DNA of 64,000 nucleotides from Pyrocephalus nanus (taxonomy: Eukaryota; Chordata; Aves; Passeriformes; Tyrannidae), in NCBI GenBank assembly GCA_038380795.1, contig CM076263.1, positions 12,266,709 through 12,330,708 of the forward strand, read 5' to 3'. This document shows positions 51,540 through 64,000 of this stretch, piece by piece (within the stretch, counting starts at the first letter, position 1; each line of letters begins with the position of its first letter). The notes below the pieces were generated by a model. That model was not told the origin of the DNA. It was given only the letters and a program-made list of their open reading frames with translations, and ran no database searches. The position numbers and the translations under genes are program-made.

Positions 51540-54500
51540 ATGTTGAACCCTCTAAAATTTGAGCAATAGAACTGAACTGTGAAAATTTGCCAATCAAGTT
51601 GCTTATATAAGCTGCATAGGAAGATTTGATTGTATCTGCAAGCACAAACAAGTATTTGTACTTGACTGTCCATATGCTTTTGTGAGTTCATATGTGCATA
51701 CAGAGCTGTTTATTTTCATTTGCTTGCCCTTACGTTTACTCTTACAGTGAATTCAAAATTCAGCCTCTGGAAGTTTAATCCTTTGGGTGAATACTTGATG
51801 ACAGGTTTTAGTTGAGGTTCCTGGATAAGAAGAGAGAATTGTTTCTTCGACTACTCTGACCTGTAAAGGTGAAAAAAATTGTTCTTCAGGAAAGCAGAGT
51901 AATTTTTGAAAAAGAGTTGTTGTTATTCTTTGAACAGACAGGAACATCTATTGATTTTCAAAGTGCTCAAAGTATGGTTTGCTGTCTAGAAGATATAGAC
52001 ATAACAAAGAGAATTCCCGGGCTGAAAACCTACTTGTGAACTGAAGTACTTTTTGGATCAAAATGCCCCATTATGTAGTGGGAAGCTGTCCAGTGTTCAT
52101 TGCACTGCAAGGCAGGACATGGGGGCTGAAGATGCTTATCTCCCTCGTGCAATTTCTGCTGTAGAATCACCATAAAATTTCTCCAATATCTATTTTTTGA
52201 ACACAATTTTTATCTGAGCCTCTTGTTCTCTGTCCATCTCTCTCATTTACTCAGTGGATGGGGAAGGGATTTTGTTGAGTTCTGATTGACTGCACTTCTA
52301 CGGGCTCTGTGCTTTTACTGCAAAGTGAAGCCTGGAGGTTTATGTACACTCCTTCATAGCACCAGGAGCCTGCTAATGGAAGAAGAAGTGAGCACCATCA
52401 TCTCCATCTGACACATTGAAAATGTACCCTTGAATGGTTTTGTTCAGCCAGGGAATGGAAAGTTGCCTTCACTGTTTAGGTCTAAAGATGCGAGTGATTG
52501 AAATTTCATTGTTTCGTTGGGTTTACACTTTGGGAAAGAATTTGCTAACAGCACAATGTTTTGATTACACTGTTTAGTTTGAGGTTTAAAGCTCAGTTGG
52601 AAGTGCATTTGTTAATTTTGGGATTATGCTCTCTTAGACTTGGAAGCTTAATTATATATTTGGAGAAAGTTCAGTGAGCCATAAGCCCTAATGGCAGTTA
52701 GAGGTAAACATTTAACTTTAAGTTTCACTGTCTTTTACTGCATAGAGTTTAAATTACTATAAAATGTATGACCATGACTTAAAGCTGTTAAATTCAGCCA
52801 ATATAAAACTAAAACAAATCCATTCAAGTAAATTTAGAATTAAGTCCTCTTATGTCAAAGGAATACAACATTATGCTGTGCTTTTGCAAAGTTAATGACT
52901 TTCTTATGCAAATCTGTAATTTCTCTTGGGTGCAGCACAAATGTTTAGAAAGTATGACATTGTTGAAGTAATTTCTGCCTCCACAGAACTAACTTTATGA
53001 CTTGAACCCTAGAAAAAATGTGTTGGTAGAAAACACTCTTTTCAGTTTCTCAACTGTGATACCAGGGGTTAAAACCTCATGAAAATTCAATGCATTAATT
53101 GTTTTCAGATACCAGGATCCACTCTGGGTCTAAATTTGGTGGTTTATTTAGGCACTTTGCATGATCTTCCCTTAGGACTCTTTTGGTTCGCTATAGGCAG
53201 TGGAGGACTGCAGGTAGGACTAATTAAAGGAGACTACACCCCCAGTTTGTCTAAATGCTGAAAATCAGGAGGGAGACTGTAGGACTCGATGCTCACCTCA
53301 TCGTTCGTAAGAAATGTGTGACAGAATGTTTTAAACCCAAAACAGCTAACAGTGTCTGTAAAAGTTGATAGGCACAATGTAAATATTCTGTTGGCTAATG
53401 GTGAGAAATATTTTATGACAAATGGCATTTTTATGAAAGCCTTTAAAGTGATACCCTAGACTTCAGCATATGGGTTTGGGTGTTTTTCCTAAAGACACTA
53501 TAAACAATTAATCCTCAAAATGCCTTGGATATTTTCACTCAAATACTCCAAATACTCAAATTTTTAATCTGTTGAATGCCTACTCAATCTTTTAAACTTG
53601 GTGACTAACTTACCCAGACTTTTATATTCACATAGTAGCAACAGAACCCCAAGTGTTTCAGCAATGTATCCCCTAAAATGATTAGGTCACTTTCTTTTCA
53701 TCTTGTCGGTATGTAGATGAAATCAAAATCTTTCAGTATTAATCTTGGCATGCCAGGCAAATTTTTCAGTGTCTTGATGGTGACATGACACTTCTGCTGC
53801 AATGAACTAGGCTGATTCTGCTGATAAAACTGGGAGATTTGCCAGTATTCAGATGTTAGGGTGGAGCAGATTCAGCATAATGTTGTGTGCAGATTTCTTG
53901 ATCAGTTTGAAGCCTTCCTTCTCTCCCCCCACCAAAAAAAAAAAAAAATCTATCCCTGAATCCATTTCCTGTTGCACTATCTGTCCCTGGCACTGCACAG
54001 AACCAGGCAGTCATTGTTTGCTTTTGTTTGCAAGGAACCTGGAACAACAGATCTGACCAGGGAGATACCTCCCACTGTCTAAGGGAAATACCTTTAATAC
54101 TTTTCTCCCATTTATTGCATGAAGCAAGCATATCTCAAAATTTACCTCACTACCTGTGAAGGTTAAATCCTTGAAAAGTTAATTAATGAAGAAAGAGGAG
54201 AGAAAGATGTAGAAATTAGGGTGGAAGTGCTTGACAACATTAGACAGCATCAGAGTAATATCTAACAAGAGAGTGAGTTTTCCTTCTCTGGTATTTGGGT
54301 TGATATATTTTGTAGAAAGTGTTAATAATGTTAAATAACAATAATTAATGAAAATAATATCATATAATGTGATATATTCAAGAGGAAATTTTTCTGTAAT
54401 GAATGAGAATGTATTGTACTTGTCATTGTATTTATTATTTGTAGGAATATTTTTAAAAATGTTTGTAGAGACGAATTTGCCACTTGAGATGAGTATAAAT

Positions 54501-55047
54501 ACAGCAGAGAAGAACACTCAAAAACATTATAAAGATTGGATCGCTAGCAGGTGCATCACTCCTGAATCATTTCCAGGTGATTTTAAAAGGAAGTTCAAGT
54601 GAGCAGAAAATTGCTCTTCTCTGCATCAGAAAGGTTTCCTTTCTCAGGCTGAGTCATTCTCCATGTTACAACATAAAGCAATAATTCAAATATTTTGGGT
54701 ACGTATGGCATGGGAATTCTGCCCTTAGTTTTTACCCATTCAGTGCTTTTGACTTTAGTCATGTATTTATTGTCTCAAAAACAGTGTGACTTGGTCACTG
54801 GCAAGATTCTTTCTGCATGGCATTTATGCATTGGAGATGCATGGCTGTAGCTTCAAGAGCAGACTATGTCCATGGAAGTTGTCTGATTTCCCCATGCACA
54901 GTTACAACCTCTGGAGCCGCCCTGCAAGATCTGAGACAGAGGCAGAGAGATCCTTGCAGGGGAATGTACTGCTGCAGTAAGGTGGGAAAAGTGGTATCAA
55001 AATGAACCCTTCTCGTGTAAAAGTTGACAACAAAATTAAATTTGACA

Positions 55048-55075
55048 CAAACAAACAAACAAACAAACAAACAAA
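55048..55075. repeat. (CAAA)7 microsatellite
   Basis: Seven perfect CAAA units in intron 6. Confidence 0.95.
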
Positions 55076-56581
55076 GAACCATGAAGACAATTTCCAACAA
55101 AATGTTCCCATCTTAGGGAACCCGGGAACTGGCTGGCCATGGATAAGTCACCAGCTGAGTTTGTTGTTTCCTCTTCCCATCTGTTTGCCATGTTTTCATC
55201 TTGTACCAATTTGTTCACACAGGGAACGTTCTGGAGAAGTAGCAAAGATCAAGTGATAAATCTCCCTCTTTCCCTCTCCTTTAGCTTCAGATGGTAACAC
55301 GTTTTTGTGTGTAATTTCCGTTGTTATAAACTAGTGCAGAAGGAAATGTTGTGAGAGACAGCATATTTGAAGGCTGGCCTGCGTTTGTGTTATCTCCTGA
55401 ATCTTTGTAGAGCGCAATGCGTCCTTTGTGTCCCTTCATCAGAGGTGTGTGTTTCCATTCGGGCCCAGACATCAGCCAAGTCTGTTTAAAAGAGGCCATG
55501 AGGCAGCTCTTGAGCTAGCAGGAATTCCTTGAATGGGAATTGGAGCCAAAAAAGAATGTGTACAGGAAAATTGAAAACATTACTAAGCGAGCCTGTGGAA
55601 GGAAGCGATGTTAACAGTTTTCATTTGGAAAACACTATATATTTTCATTTTGGCCCAGGCATCAAAAGCTCAGAGGAGGGAAGCAATGGAAGAGTTGCCA
55701 AAATAAATGCTCTACTGTCAACCAGGAAATGGTGGTGGAGGGTGACTTAAGATAGTCTGTTTAGCCATCATTACATCTTGTGCATTTGTCTGATTTTATT
55801 TTTATTTTTAGTAAGACAATGAAAGACTTGTGTCTTATGTACCACTGCAGGAGCCAAGCAGCTGGGAGCTGTTGCTTTTCAACTGCATTTGCAAGCTGGT
55901 ACAAAGCAATGGAACCTCAGTGATCAATAAATCTTGTATTGACCAGTAAAAGAAAACATACATTAACTTTGGCATTTCCTTCCAGTTGAAAATAAACAAA
56001 TACAAAAGGCTTGCCTTGTGCTACAATTTTCATTCACAGACTGTTGGAGACATTTGCAGCTAGTCCTGTATAAACACTGGTAGATTCAGGGAGCACTCGG
56101 AGGTTACTTCCTGTCATAAATATCACAAGGACACTGAAATAATTTTCTCTGAAAGCCATTTCTGTCCCTATTTTACTTTCATAAACTTTAATTTCAATAT
56201 TTTGGGTGGCCTAGAGTGAACGTTTACATTTTTGTTATGTTTGTATTTGTTTTGCTTCTCATCCTGTTCTCTCTTTGATAAGAAGAGGCCACTTTTAGAG
56301 AGTGAAAATGGTGTGAAAGCATCAGAATACTCTTTCAAAGTAGCCCACCCCTTTCTGATGTCCCTCTGTGTATGAACATAGAACTTTTGATACCAAACTG
56401 CCATGTGAATGGTTATACTGGTTTCAGATGAATTGTAATGGCACTTGAAGAAGCTATTATTGGCATCTGGCTTCCAGTATGAATCAGAAGTTAACCAGGC
56501 ATTGTCCAAAGGCAGACATAGCTGTTGCAAAATACAGGCCATGTTCTCTGCATGATTGTTCTGTGTGTTTTGGGATCTCTT

Positions 56582-56676
56582 TGTGGTTGGTTGGGGTGTT
56601 TGGTTTTTTTTTGGTTTGGTTTGGTTTTGTGTTTTTTGTTTTTACTGTTTCTTTGGGTTTGGGTTTTTTTTTTTTC
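56582..56676. repeat. T/G-rich low-complexity block
   Basis: TTGG, TTTGG and T-run mixture, about 550-640 nt before the exon at 57225. Overlapping open frames rich in F, W, G and V are artefacts. Confidence 0.85.
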
Positions 56677-57224
56677 CAAAGAGAAGACCTTGTATCCAGA
56701 TTTCCCTGTGTGTGTGGATTAACCTGATTACCTGGGGGATAAAATATTAGATTCTCATCTTGCTAATGCTTGTATATGTCTGAAGTGAGTTACTGGCATT
56801 AGAGCACAAGCTCTTAGAAATAAATCAGGATCTTTCCCACTATTGCAAAGTATTGCTTTATATAGCCCACAGGTAGTATAAAGCAGATGCAGGTAATAGA
56901 CTCCCACTTGAAAACCATGAACCCAAAATCCACAAAACAGATAACTGGGCCTAGATTTGTCAATCAGTTCTTTAAATAACTTCCTTGGATTTATAAGCAA
57001 AATCTGAATATTGAATTTGTATGATTGCCCAGTTTTGATATCAGAGGCTTCACAGCTTAGTAATGGTTGGTTGCAGTTTGATTCTTTAAGAGTGAAGGTT
57101 TCAGTGATGACGTTGTAGACTTCTATCTCATTTTTTTTGGTGTATTTTCCAGGAAAGTTTAAAGGCAGTTAATTTGTCAGCGAGCTTTAATTATTTATGA
57201 TCTGGTCTTTGTTTGATCCTCAAG

Positions 57225-57391
57225 GCCAGACCTTGACAGCAACTGGACGGTAATAAGAGAGCAGATCCAGATGGAGTCCATGGTTCTCAAGGGACTTCTC
57301 CCAAACACCAAGTATCAGTTTGCTGTCCGAGCAGCAAACTCCTATGGATCAAGCCCTGCCAGTACACCGAGCGACATCATCAGAACGTTCG
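57225..57391 (+). CDS. EGFLAM: EGFLAM exon: second half of FN3 domain 2
   Basis: Acceptor gatcctcaag and donor ttcg|gtgagt enclose 167 nt, phase 2 in and phase 1 out. It reads (R)PDLDSNWTVIREQIQM, ESMVLKGLLPNTKYQFAVRA, ANSYGSSPASTPSDIIRTF. These are strands C' to G of FN3 domain 2, with an intact tyrosine corner (LLPNTKYQFAV) and the ANSYG-SSP loop. Human has IQMDSMVIKGL and FAVRA then PSDIIRT at the same places, from memory. SNWT forms an N-glycosylation sequon that human appears to lack (KKWT). In pikachurin the FN3 region is followed by an acidic linker and then EGF and laminin G repeats, none of which appear before the window ends. Confidence 0.96.
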
Positions 57392-60300
57392 GTGAGTAGA
57401 ACCAGCATTTTGCAATTACAGCTATATAAAAATAAAGTATAACTGCAAATAAATTGTATCTGGGGTCATTTGTGGAGGTCTGCTGATGGAAAGAGTTGCT
57501 ATATGAGCACAGGCACCCCCATTCTGACACCAAATTTTGGTGCCTTCTGAGGAGCCTGCAGCACCTTGTGAAATTCAAGCTACAGAGATTTGAAAAGAGC
57601 CAGGCAGCAGTGCTCTCATGCCAATTCTTCATTCTGGAGGTCACTGCCAGATGTTTTTGAATCACTACTTACTGACTTTTGTGCTGATATCATGCAGAAC
57701 TGAAAAGCGAATATCGCGGGGAGAAATGAGAGAGACAAGTCTATTGTTTATCTTGTTTTCTATTCTTTGAAACTGAGTCTTATATATAACATTTGTAATT
57801 TCAGCAACTCAGAAAGACTGGATCAAACCTGAACTGTTTTCTAGGGAGTAAGACTCCGAAGTGATTAAGCACAATCATGAAAATAATTATATAAGGAAGT
57901 AAACGTTCCTTTCTGATCAGAAGCTGCATAGGAAAAATATTAGGTGAAAATGCATTCAAACATACCAAAATTCCAACTTTTGAACTGTTACATTTACATT
58001 TATGTAGCAATGTAGGCCATGCGCATTGCAATAAGTGTGAGTCCAGCTGCTGATGGCCTTTCTTGGCATACAAGTCTGTGCCAGTGCTGGTGTCTCTGTG
58101 GACTGCCTTTGAGGGGCTGCTGCTCCTCATTGCACCCAAAGTCATAGCTTGTATGCGAGGATTCCAACCAAGGCAAGGCAGATGGTGTTGGGAATTGTGC
58201 AAATCACTTCTTTCTAACAGCAGAAAACCTAATGCCAGAAAGAGAAGCAATGGAGGAAAGGGAGACAGAGCTGGCAAGCTCTGGGGACTATCTAGGCTCT
58301 ATCCTTAGTGTTTCAAACTTCTTATTTAAAAAAGTATAGCAGTACTTATAAGTTCCAGTTTTGAAGGCATTTATAGGAAAGGGAATACTATACAAGAAAA
58401 TGCCTGAATAAAATTTAAGATTAATGAACTTTAAAAAAGAGCAGGAAAACAAACTTTTTTTCTTTTCTCCCCCTCTCAACTGCAAATCAACTTTAATTAA
58501 CTAGCAGAAAATAAGCAGCTAATATTTAGGTAGGACTGTGAGCTCTGCAGGAAGATTTTGCATGCTGCAGAAATGCAGAGACAACATGCTTAGTGATCCA
58601 CGAGTTTGACCCTCTAAGGATTTATTTCTAAATTGCCTCCCTATCTTGGAATCCTTGTTTTAACTGACTCTTATAAGGTAGTTTCTATTCTTTTTATTCC
58701 TCTGTCATAAATTCAGTCACTTAAACAGTTTGCATGTGGTTTTCTAGGGCTGCTGAACTCATAAGTTTAAATTCTGAAGTAAATGTTTGTGAAAACTCTG
58801 AAGGTGCAGTGTATTCTGGGGCTTCTCCTTCCTTGGATCCTCCAGGGTCAGTTCCTGCTGCTTCAGGCACACGTGTGCTCCTTGGTGTTTTGCTTATCCT
58901 TGGATGTAAGTGGCTGCATTCTTTGGTCAGAAAAGATAAATTGTTTAGCTCTGTTAATAAGAGTGGGATCCTCTTCATACTATGCTTATTATAGTGCAGT
59001 AGTCCAGAGAAGGCACTTTGCCTTTGGAAACTGCCTGTTCTGCAGAGGCCTGGATTTCTGTCTTTAGAACTTGGAATCAAATTCACATCCAGTGTGTATA
59101 ATCATTGATTTCTGAAGAGGTTCACAGGGGACATGAGCTTGGTTCTCTGGGCCTGGATCAGGCCTGAAAAGTGAATGTATTATGCATATTTCACTTTTCT
59201 CTGGATGGGCTTAAAAATTCTGTAGCAGTCCAAGGCAGGCATGTGGGTGCTGCAGAGGCTGAAAGGTTGATCTCCCGGCACTAAGGGGCTGGCAGGGCTT
59301 GGGCAGAGACCCTCATGAGAGTGCAGAGCTCCTGCAGTGCAGGTCCGTGTCATCTCTGTGATGTGCTCCAGCCTTGCATCAGGTCACTTGTACCTGGGGC
59401 TACTTTGGCAAACTCTTAGCCCTTTGGCAAATGCAAATGTTGTTCCTTTGCCAGTCTGCTCTAGGTTTAGAGGGTACATTTTGAAAATAGGCTTAAAAAC
59501 TGTGAATAGCCACTATGCATGAAAGCCTGTGTCACCTTCTGGATACCTGTCCTCGCAATAACTAGCTTTTTGCAGAGCAAGGAATGGTGTTCAAAAGTGT
59601 TGGAGGATGCATGCCTTTAGAAACAAATTCTATGGCTTTCTGGAAGGAGGAGTGTAGCTGAGATGATAATGTAGCTGACTGCAGCTCTCAGTTGTCTTTA
59701 GCTGTGATACACGAGTACATTGTGCATTAGTAGAAGAGCTAAACGTTTGTTGTGAAAAAATGTTCTTGATTAAGGCTGTGCATAGCCTGAACATTAAATT
59801 TTCCCCAAAATAAAAAACCCTGAAGAATGATTTAAACCACTGACAAGTTTCATGACATAAACACAAAAAAGCATGCTAAACTCAAGGGCAACCAACTAAA
59901 ACTTACTCCTAATTCACATTATGTATCCGGAGACACTTTCCTAGTTCTAGTAGTCAGAAAGCCCAGTTGTTTGGACCAGTTAATCAGTCACTTCAGTTGC
60001 TCAGGTGTAAGTGTTCAGAGGATTTGAGGTACTCTGGGTTCTGTGGTTTTCAGCAGTCACTGCAGGATGTGCCTCCCAGGCATCTCACAGACACCTGATA
60101 ATCCTCTGCGAATGTCTCAGGTAATGCATCTCACATGGCACCGGTTGCTTGACAGCCTCAGAGTGCCAGCAGATACCTCTAAGTCACCTATTGTCGCTGG
60201 AAAGGCGTTAGACTGGTGGCCTCCGAAACTGAAGCATCTTTGTTCTTCAGGGTGCATATCTTAAGAATTACTATCTTCATTATTACCACAGTTCCTTCTC

Positions 60301-63110
60301 CAATCTAAACAGTGAAACATGCCACATGCCACAGGTTTTTGATGCTATTTTCCTGACTGTCTGTGTATTCTTGAGAAATACCTGAAATATCTCAGGAAGC
60401 TGGCAGAAGTTCGTGCAATATCAGGCTCCTTTCCATTACACTTAGTTCACATACAGCTGGCACCTAAGCATGTAGTGCATTCGGACTTCAAGAATTTGTA
60501 GGTTTATGCTTGTATATGCTGGATGTTTGTGCCTGACTTGAAATAATTAGTGCTTTTTTTGATGCTTATTTCAAATGAATAACAAATTCCCAGCATTACC
60601 TCAAATGCACTGGAACTTCAGGGTCTGTGTTGCCTTGCACAGATGTTCTTTCAGTTCTTCTAGGAAGGCTGAGGCAGAGATGAGTCCACGCTACCTGGGG
60701 GGGTTTTCTGCTGGGGCTTATCTCATCCTCACAGGTAATTATCTCATTTTGTTTTTAAAAGATGGGTGGCTTTGCAGTACTCTTGGCTGCATTGTTTCAA
60801 TTCAGCATAAGAAAACATTTTCTTTATTTGCTCCTCTCAAGGGATGCTGACATTATCACCTAATGCAACAGACCTCCCAGGGTTCTTGAAAATAGAGCAT
60901 GTGGCCTTGATTATAAGCAGTCACCCACTTACCTAGTAAAAAATATATACTTGGTTTATTGCTCCATTTTCAGGGATGAAAGAGAGGGCAAGTTTCCCCA
61001 AGGGCTCTCATTTATTTGTGATTTGGTTTCATTAATTTTTTTTCTAGATGGAAATGATGCAATAAATCAGTTTTTTGTTGTCATTCTTAATTGCAGTTGT
61101 AGGTTGTGGATATTTCACTTATACTGTTAGAGTTTTTTTATGTCAAATCTTTCAATGGGTCAAGGGCAATTCACTGGAAATGTAAAAGTTGCACACATTC
61201 AATTTAGAAACAACAAAATAAACTGTCCCAAAGAATCAAACAAAATGTCATCATCTGCATTGCTTAAATACTCTTCATCTCCTCGGGAAACAGATGGGGT
61301 TTGCACTGTGCCTGGAAGGTCACCAGCCTTGGGCTTTGCCAGACCAACAGAGGAAGTGTCTTCTGTTAAAAATACTCTCCTGCTTGTCTCCACAGAAAAC
61401 GTGACTGAAGGGTCTGCTTAGTCGGGGCACATCCCTTCCTCTGGTCCTGGCTGTCACCGCCAGGCTCACTCTGAGCCAGGCACTGGCACAGGTGCTTAAA
61501 TATTCTGTACGAAGCTTGAATGTGTCAGCTGCGGCTCAGGCACAGGAAAAGGGCAATCTCTGGGGACAAACCTTGACTTAAATGATAGTGATGTGTCTTG
61601 GAGGATGCAAGTGCAGAAGGTTTTCCACAGAACTTTTTCCCACTGATCTCCAAAGGCTTTGGAAAGGGAGTGTTGGTAGTTAAAGGGACAGAGGCAAAAA
61701 GTAAGGGACAGGCCAAGTGAAATGCAGCATCTCACTGTGAGTCACTGAGAAGCATAGAAGTCAGATTAAAATGCTCTTAATGTATATTTGATTTAGACCT
61801 GTGAGGAGTTCTGCATGAAGACAATCAGTGTCTTAACTCTCCCATTCAATCTGTCCATTGTGCAGTGCTCCCTGCTCTGCCTCCTACACTCACTTGTGTC
61901 TCATCAGTATCCTGGTGACAACCTCATCAGCAAAACAAAAGTTTGTCTGGCTTTCTATTTGTTTTGAGAAAGATTTCTTTAATATAATTTAGTCCCTGTT
62001 TATTTGGAAAGAGGCTATGGTTCATGACCCTTACAAGTTTTTCAATTAATTATAGAACAGGATTACAGGACCTTGTATAGGGTCTTAATCAGACTTCATC
62101 TCCTTCCACACTGTAACATATTTAATTAAATATAGCACGCTTATAATCTCTGCAGTCATTGTTTTGGTATTTGCAGAGTACCACTTTGCTTAATTGTCCC
62201 TGATTTGCCACCACTTAGGAGATGAACTCTCCAGGAAAGCACTACAGTGCTCTTAAGAGATCAGCTGATGTGGGGGTTTCTCTACAAAAGGATCTGTTAA
62301 TTTCTTTTCCTTTTGTTTGTCTTGTAGTTTTATCACATTATATCACGTGTGACTATCATGTTATGTCAAGTGAACAAAAGCCAAGAGTAAGCAAGAACAG
62401 TGCAACTGAGAAGACAGTGGGCTGGCATCTTGTCATTTGTGTGTGTTATCACCTGTATAAAGGCATAACCAGAAGCAAGTGCATTCCATGACTGCATTGC
62501 TTCTGGATGCATTATGAGATACCCAAACTTCACAGATCAGTGGGTAGAGCAATGGAGGGTGTGGTGGCTGAAACTCAGATAGGCAGAGCCAGCAAGGGGC
62601 AAAACTGGAGATTTGGGGCAGTGCTAGAGACCTGTTGATATTAGGACACCTTCTGAAGTTACTTTTTTTTCTGGTGGCCCCAAACTTACATTGTGAAGGT
62701 CTTTGAAGAGGGGACTTGGAGCTGTCTTTTTACCAGACACAATAAGTCACCTTCTTTGCTCTCTTCAGGCTCCAAATGTTGTACCAGTTCAATAACGTGA
62801 AAGGAGTCATTGTCTGGTTTAAAATAGTGGGTACATTTCATCTCCCAAGGTCTTCTGTTGGAAAAGCATGGAACAATTTGATGTCCCAGATGAAAGAGGC
62901 ACACCTGCTGCTTGGGGAACTGCCAGCCTCTCCTAAGTTACTCATTGCATGCTGGTGGTTGTTAATGTACTTTAGTGATAAATCAGGAGAGATACACTTC
63001 TGTAAAACTGGCATGGCATTAAAATCATGTCCATACCTGTAAGCAAGTGTGTGTGTCTGGATGCAAATTTGAGAGCTAACATTTTCCTGTGGATGAATAT
63101 AAAGATAATA

Positions 63111-63145
63111 TATAGAATATATATATATATTCATATAAGATATTC
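63111..63145. repeat. AT-rich microsatellite
   Basis: Short imperfect (TA)n run. Confidence 0.8.
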
Positions 63146-63682
63146 ATAAAGGTGTGCCACTCTTACTGAACCTACATCCCACCAAGCCAATAGAAAGTTT
63201 GACTGAAAAGAGAAGAAATGTGACAGCATTTGGATTATAACAGATGTTGGTTTGGCTTGTGACTTCTAAGTTAGAAAACGGAGTTTGTGTATTACAGCTT
63301 GTTTAAATACAGATTAGATTGTTTCCCCTGACACATGATTGTGATTTTTCCTTTTTTTTTCCAAAACTATCTTTCAGCTTTTACTGCTCTTAGGTAAATT
63401 ACAGTTTCATCTATTAGAAGAACTAAATTAGCTCTGAAATATTTTCAGACACATAATACAAAGGCAATTAGTAATAGCACAGACCTAACTTAAAAGAAAC
63501 ACTGTTCTAGTGAGTTGAAAATTGCTGCATCTGCTGGGACCTGAGGTAGTGCTGAGCTTTGCTCCTTTGATATAGTTTCTGTTAAACTGCAAATCATATT
63601 TGTAATGCTTATGTTTGAGGTTTTACACATTGAAATTTCTTTGTAGAAATGCATTCTTATAGAAATTTTCATGAAATAATGT

Positions 63683-63755
63683 GTCGAAGATGCATCTGGA
63701 TTAGATATCGTCGTAGGTCCCTTCCAACAGAATAATTTTCTATTCTACTCCACTC
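63683..63755 (+). mobile_element. CR1 3'-terminal fragment
   Basis: Very short sense-orientation CR1 tail: 'gcatctggattagatatcgtcgtaggtcccttccaac' followed by a decayed ATTCT-type terminal repeat. Only the last few dozen bases of the element remain. Confidence 0.75.
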
Positions 63756-64000
63756 TAGCCTTTCTACCTTCCTACCTGGAGTAAAATTATCCTGGAAGGT
63801 GATTAACCTGAGTGACTGTGAAAGGGAACACAAGGAGTAATGGGTTTTGTTCATTTTGTGGTAATACCTGTTGTTTTCAATATGTTGGAATTCATGCCAG
63901 TGGTTGCAGGCTTGGAAGCAGTTCATAAATGTGCAGTCTGATTCTCTAACAGCAATCCTTTGCCTGTGCATTGACATTCACTACAGAAATAATCTGGATG

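Larger units (their letters stand above)
50757..57224 (+). other. EGFLAM: EGFLAM intron 6, GC-AG type
   Basis: About 6.5 kb with donor AG|GCAAGT and acceptor gatcctcaag. GC-AG introns are a known minority class spliced by the major spliceosome, usually with an otherwise strong donor, as here. It contains a CR1 fragment (about 51255-51385), a (GT)15 microsatellite, a (CAAA)7 repeat, an A-run near 53934-53948 and T/G-rich sequence near 56582-56676. No nested gene is recognised. Confidence 0.9.
57392..64000 (+). other. EGFLAM: EGFLAM intron 7, continues past the window
   Basis: Starts with gtgagt. I scanned the remaining 6.6 kb for the acidic linker and EGF exons and found none that join in phase 1. 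An exon-like segment at about 60664-60734 fails on frame. A CR1 tail lies near the end. Otherwise nothing is recognised. Confidence 0.8.

Noticed and set aside
56479..56750. Three overlapping plus-strand frames rich in F, G, W and V
   Set aside because: Translation of a T/G-rich tract in intron 6, not genes.
57230..57391. Alternative acceptor ggccag for the second FN3-2 exon
   Set aside because: Using it leads to Arg-Pro-stop after the junction; the cctcaag acceptor gives the conserved sequence.
60664..60734. Exon-like segment in intron 7 (ttcttctag ... cctcacag|gtaatt) with the attractive frame EMSPRYLGG
   Set aside because: The preceding exon ends in phase 1, and entering here in that phase meets a TGA after six codons. 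The attractive frame needs phase 2. The resemblance to the human GPRY linker is weak.

Overview
This is a stretch of vertebrate nuclear DNA, almost certainly from a bird. It carries several CR1 non-LTR retrotransposon copies with avian-type 3' tails, long introns, one CpG-island promoter and little else that is repetitive. I recognise one gene on the + strand, the 5' part of EGFLAM (pikachurin). The call rests on two fibronectin type III domains whose sequence closely matches the vertebrate protein as I remember it (for example [37 protein letters not shown] and SPIQYY). Pikachurin is a secreted matrix protein of the photoreceptor ribbon synapse that binds dystroglycan. In birds EGFLAM is, from memory, on the Z chromosome between GDNF and LIFR; neither neighbour is visible here.

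Layout. Positions 1-25,150 are intergenic, upstream of EGFLAM, with three CR1 copies (about 8650-8936 +, 10735-11620 -, 17745-18622 +), a MIR-like relic, a few old repeat remnants and simple repeats. A run of 45 T (25150-25194) precedes a CpG island (about 25380-26480). The island holds a 19-bp minisatellite, OTX/CRX-type motifs and the first coding exon (26038-26158, signal peptide). Intron 1 is about 16 kb. FN3 domain 1 is built from exons at 42200-42309, 44224-44307 and 50251-50368, with a candidate 27-nt microexon at 45866-45892. FN3 domain 2 is built from exons at 50621-50756 and 57225-57391. From 57392 to the end is intron 7. The EGF-like and laminin G exons must lie beyond the window. 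Exon phases agree throughout, and the in-window product is about 245 residues without the microexon.

Points of most interest: (1) the in-frame 27-nt microexon with strong splice sites, which would add nine residues next to the E strand of FN3-1 and has a UGC motif just upstream, as in neural microexons; (2) a GC-AG intron between exons 50621-50756 and 57225-57391, where only the GC donor keeps the frame; (3) a NAGNAG tandem acceptor that adds or drops one alanine; (4) His in place of the usual tyrosine-corner Tyr in FN3-1; (5) OTX/CRX-like motifs in the promoter, fitting a gene known to depend on OTX2 in photoreceptors. No ncRNA, tRNA, CRISPR array or unrecognised multi-gene system was found.
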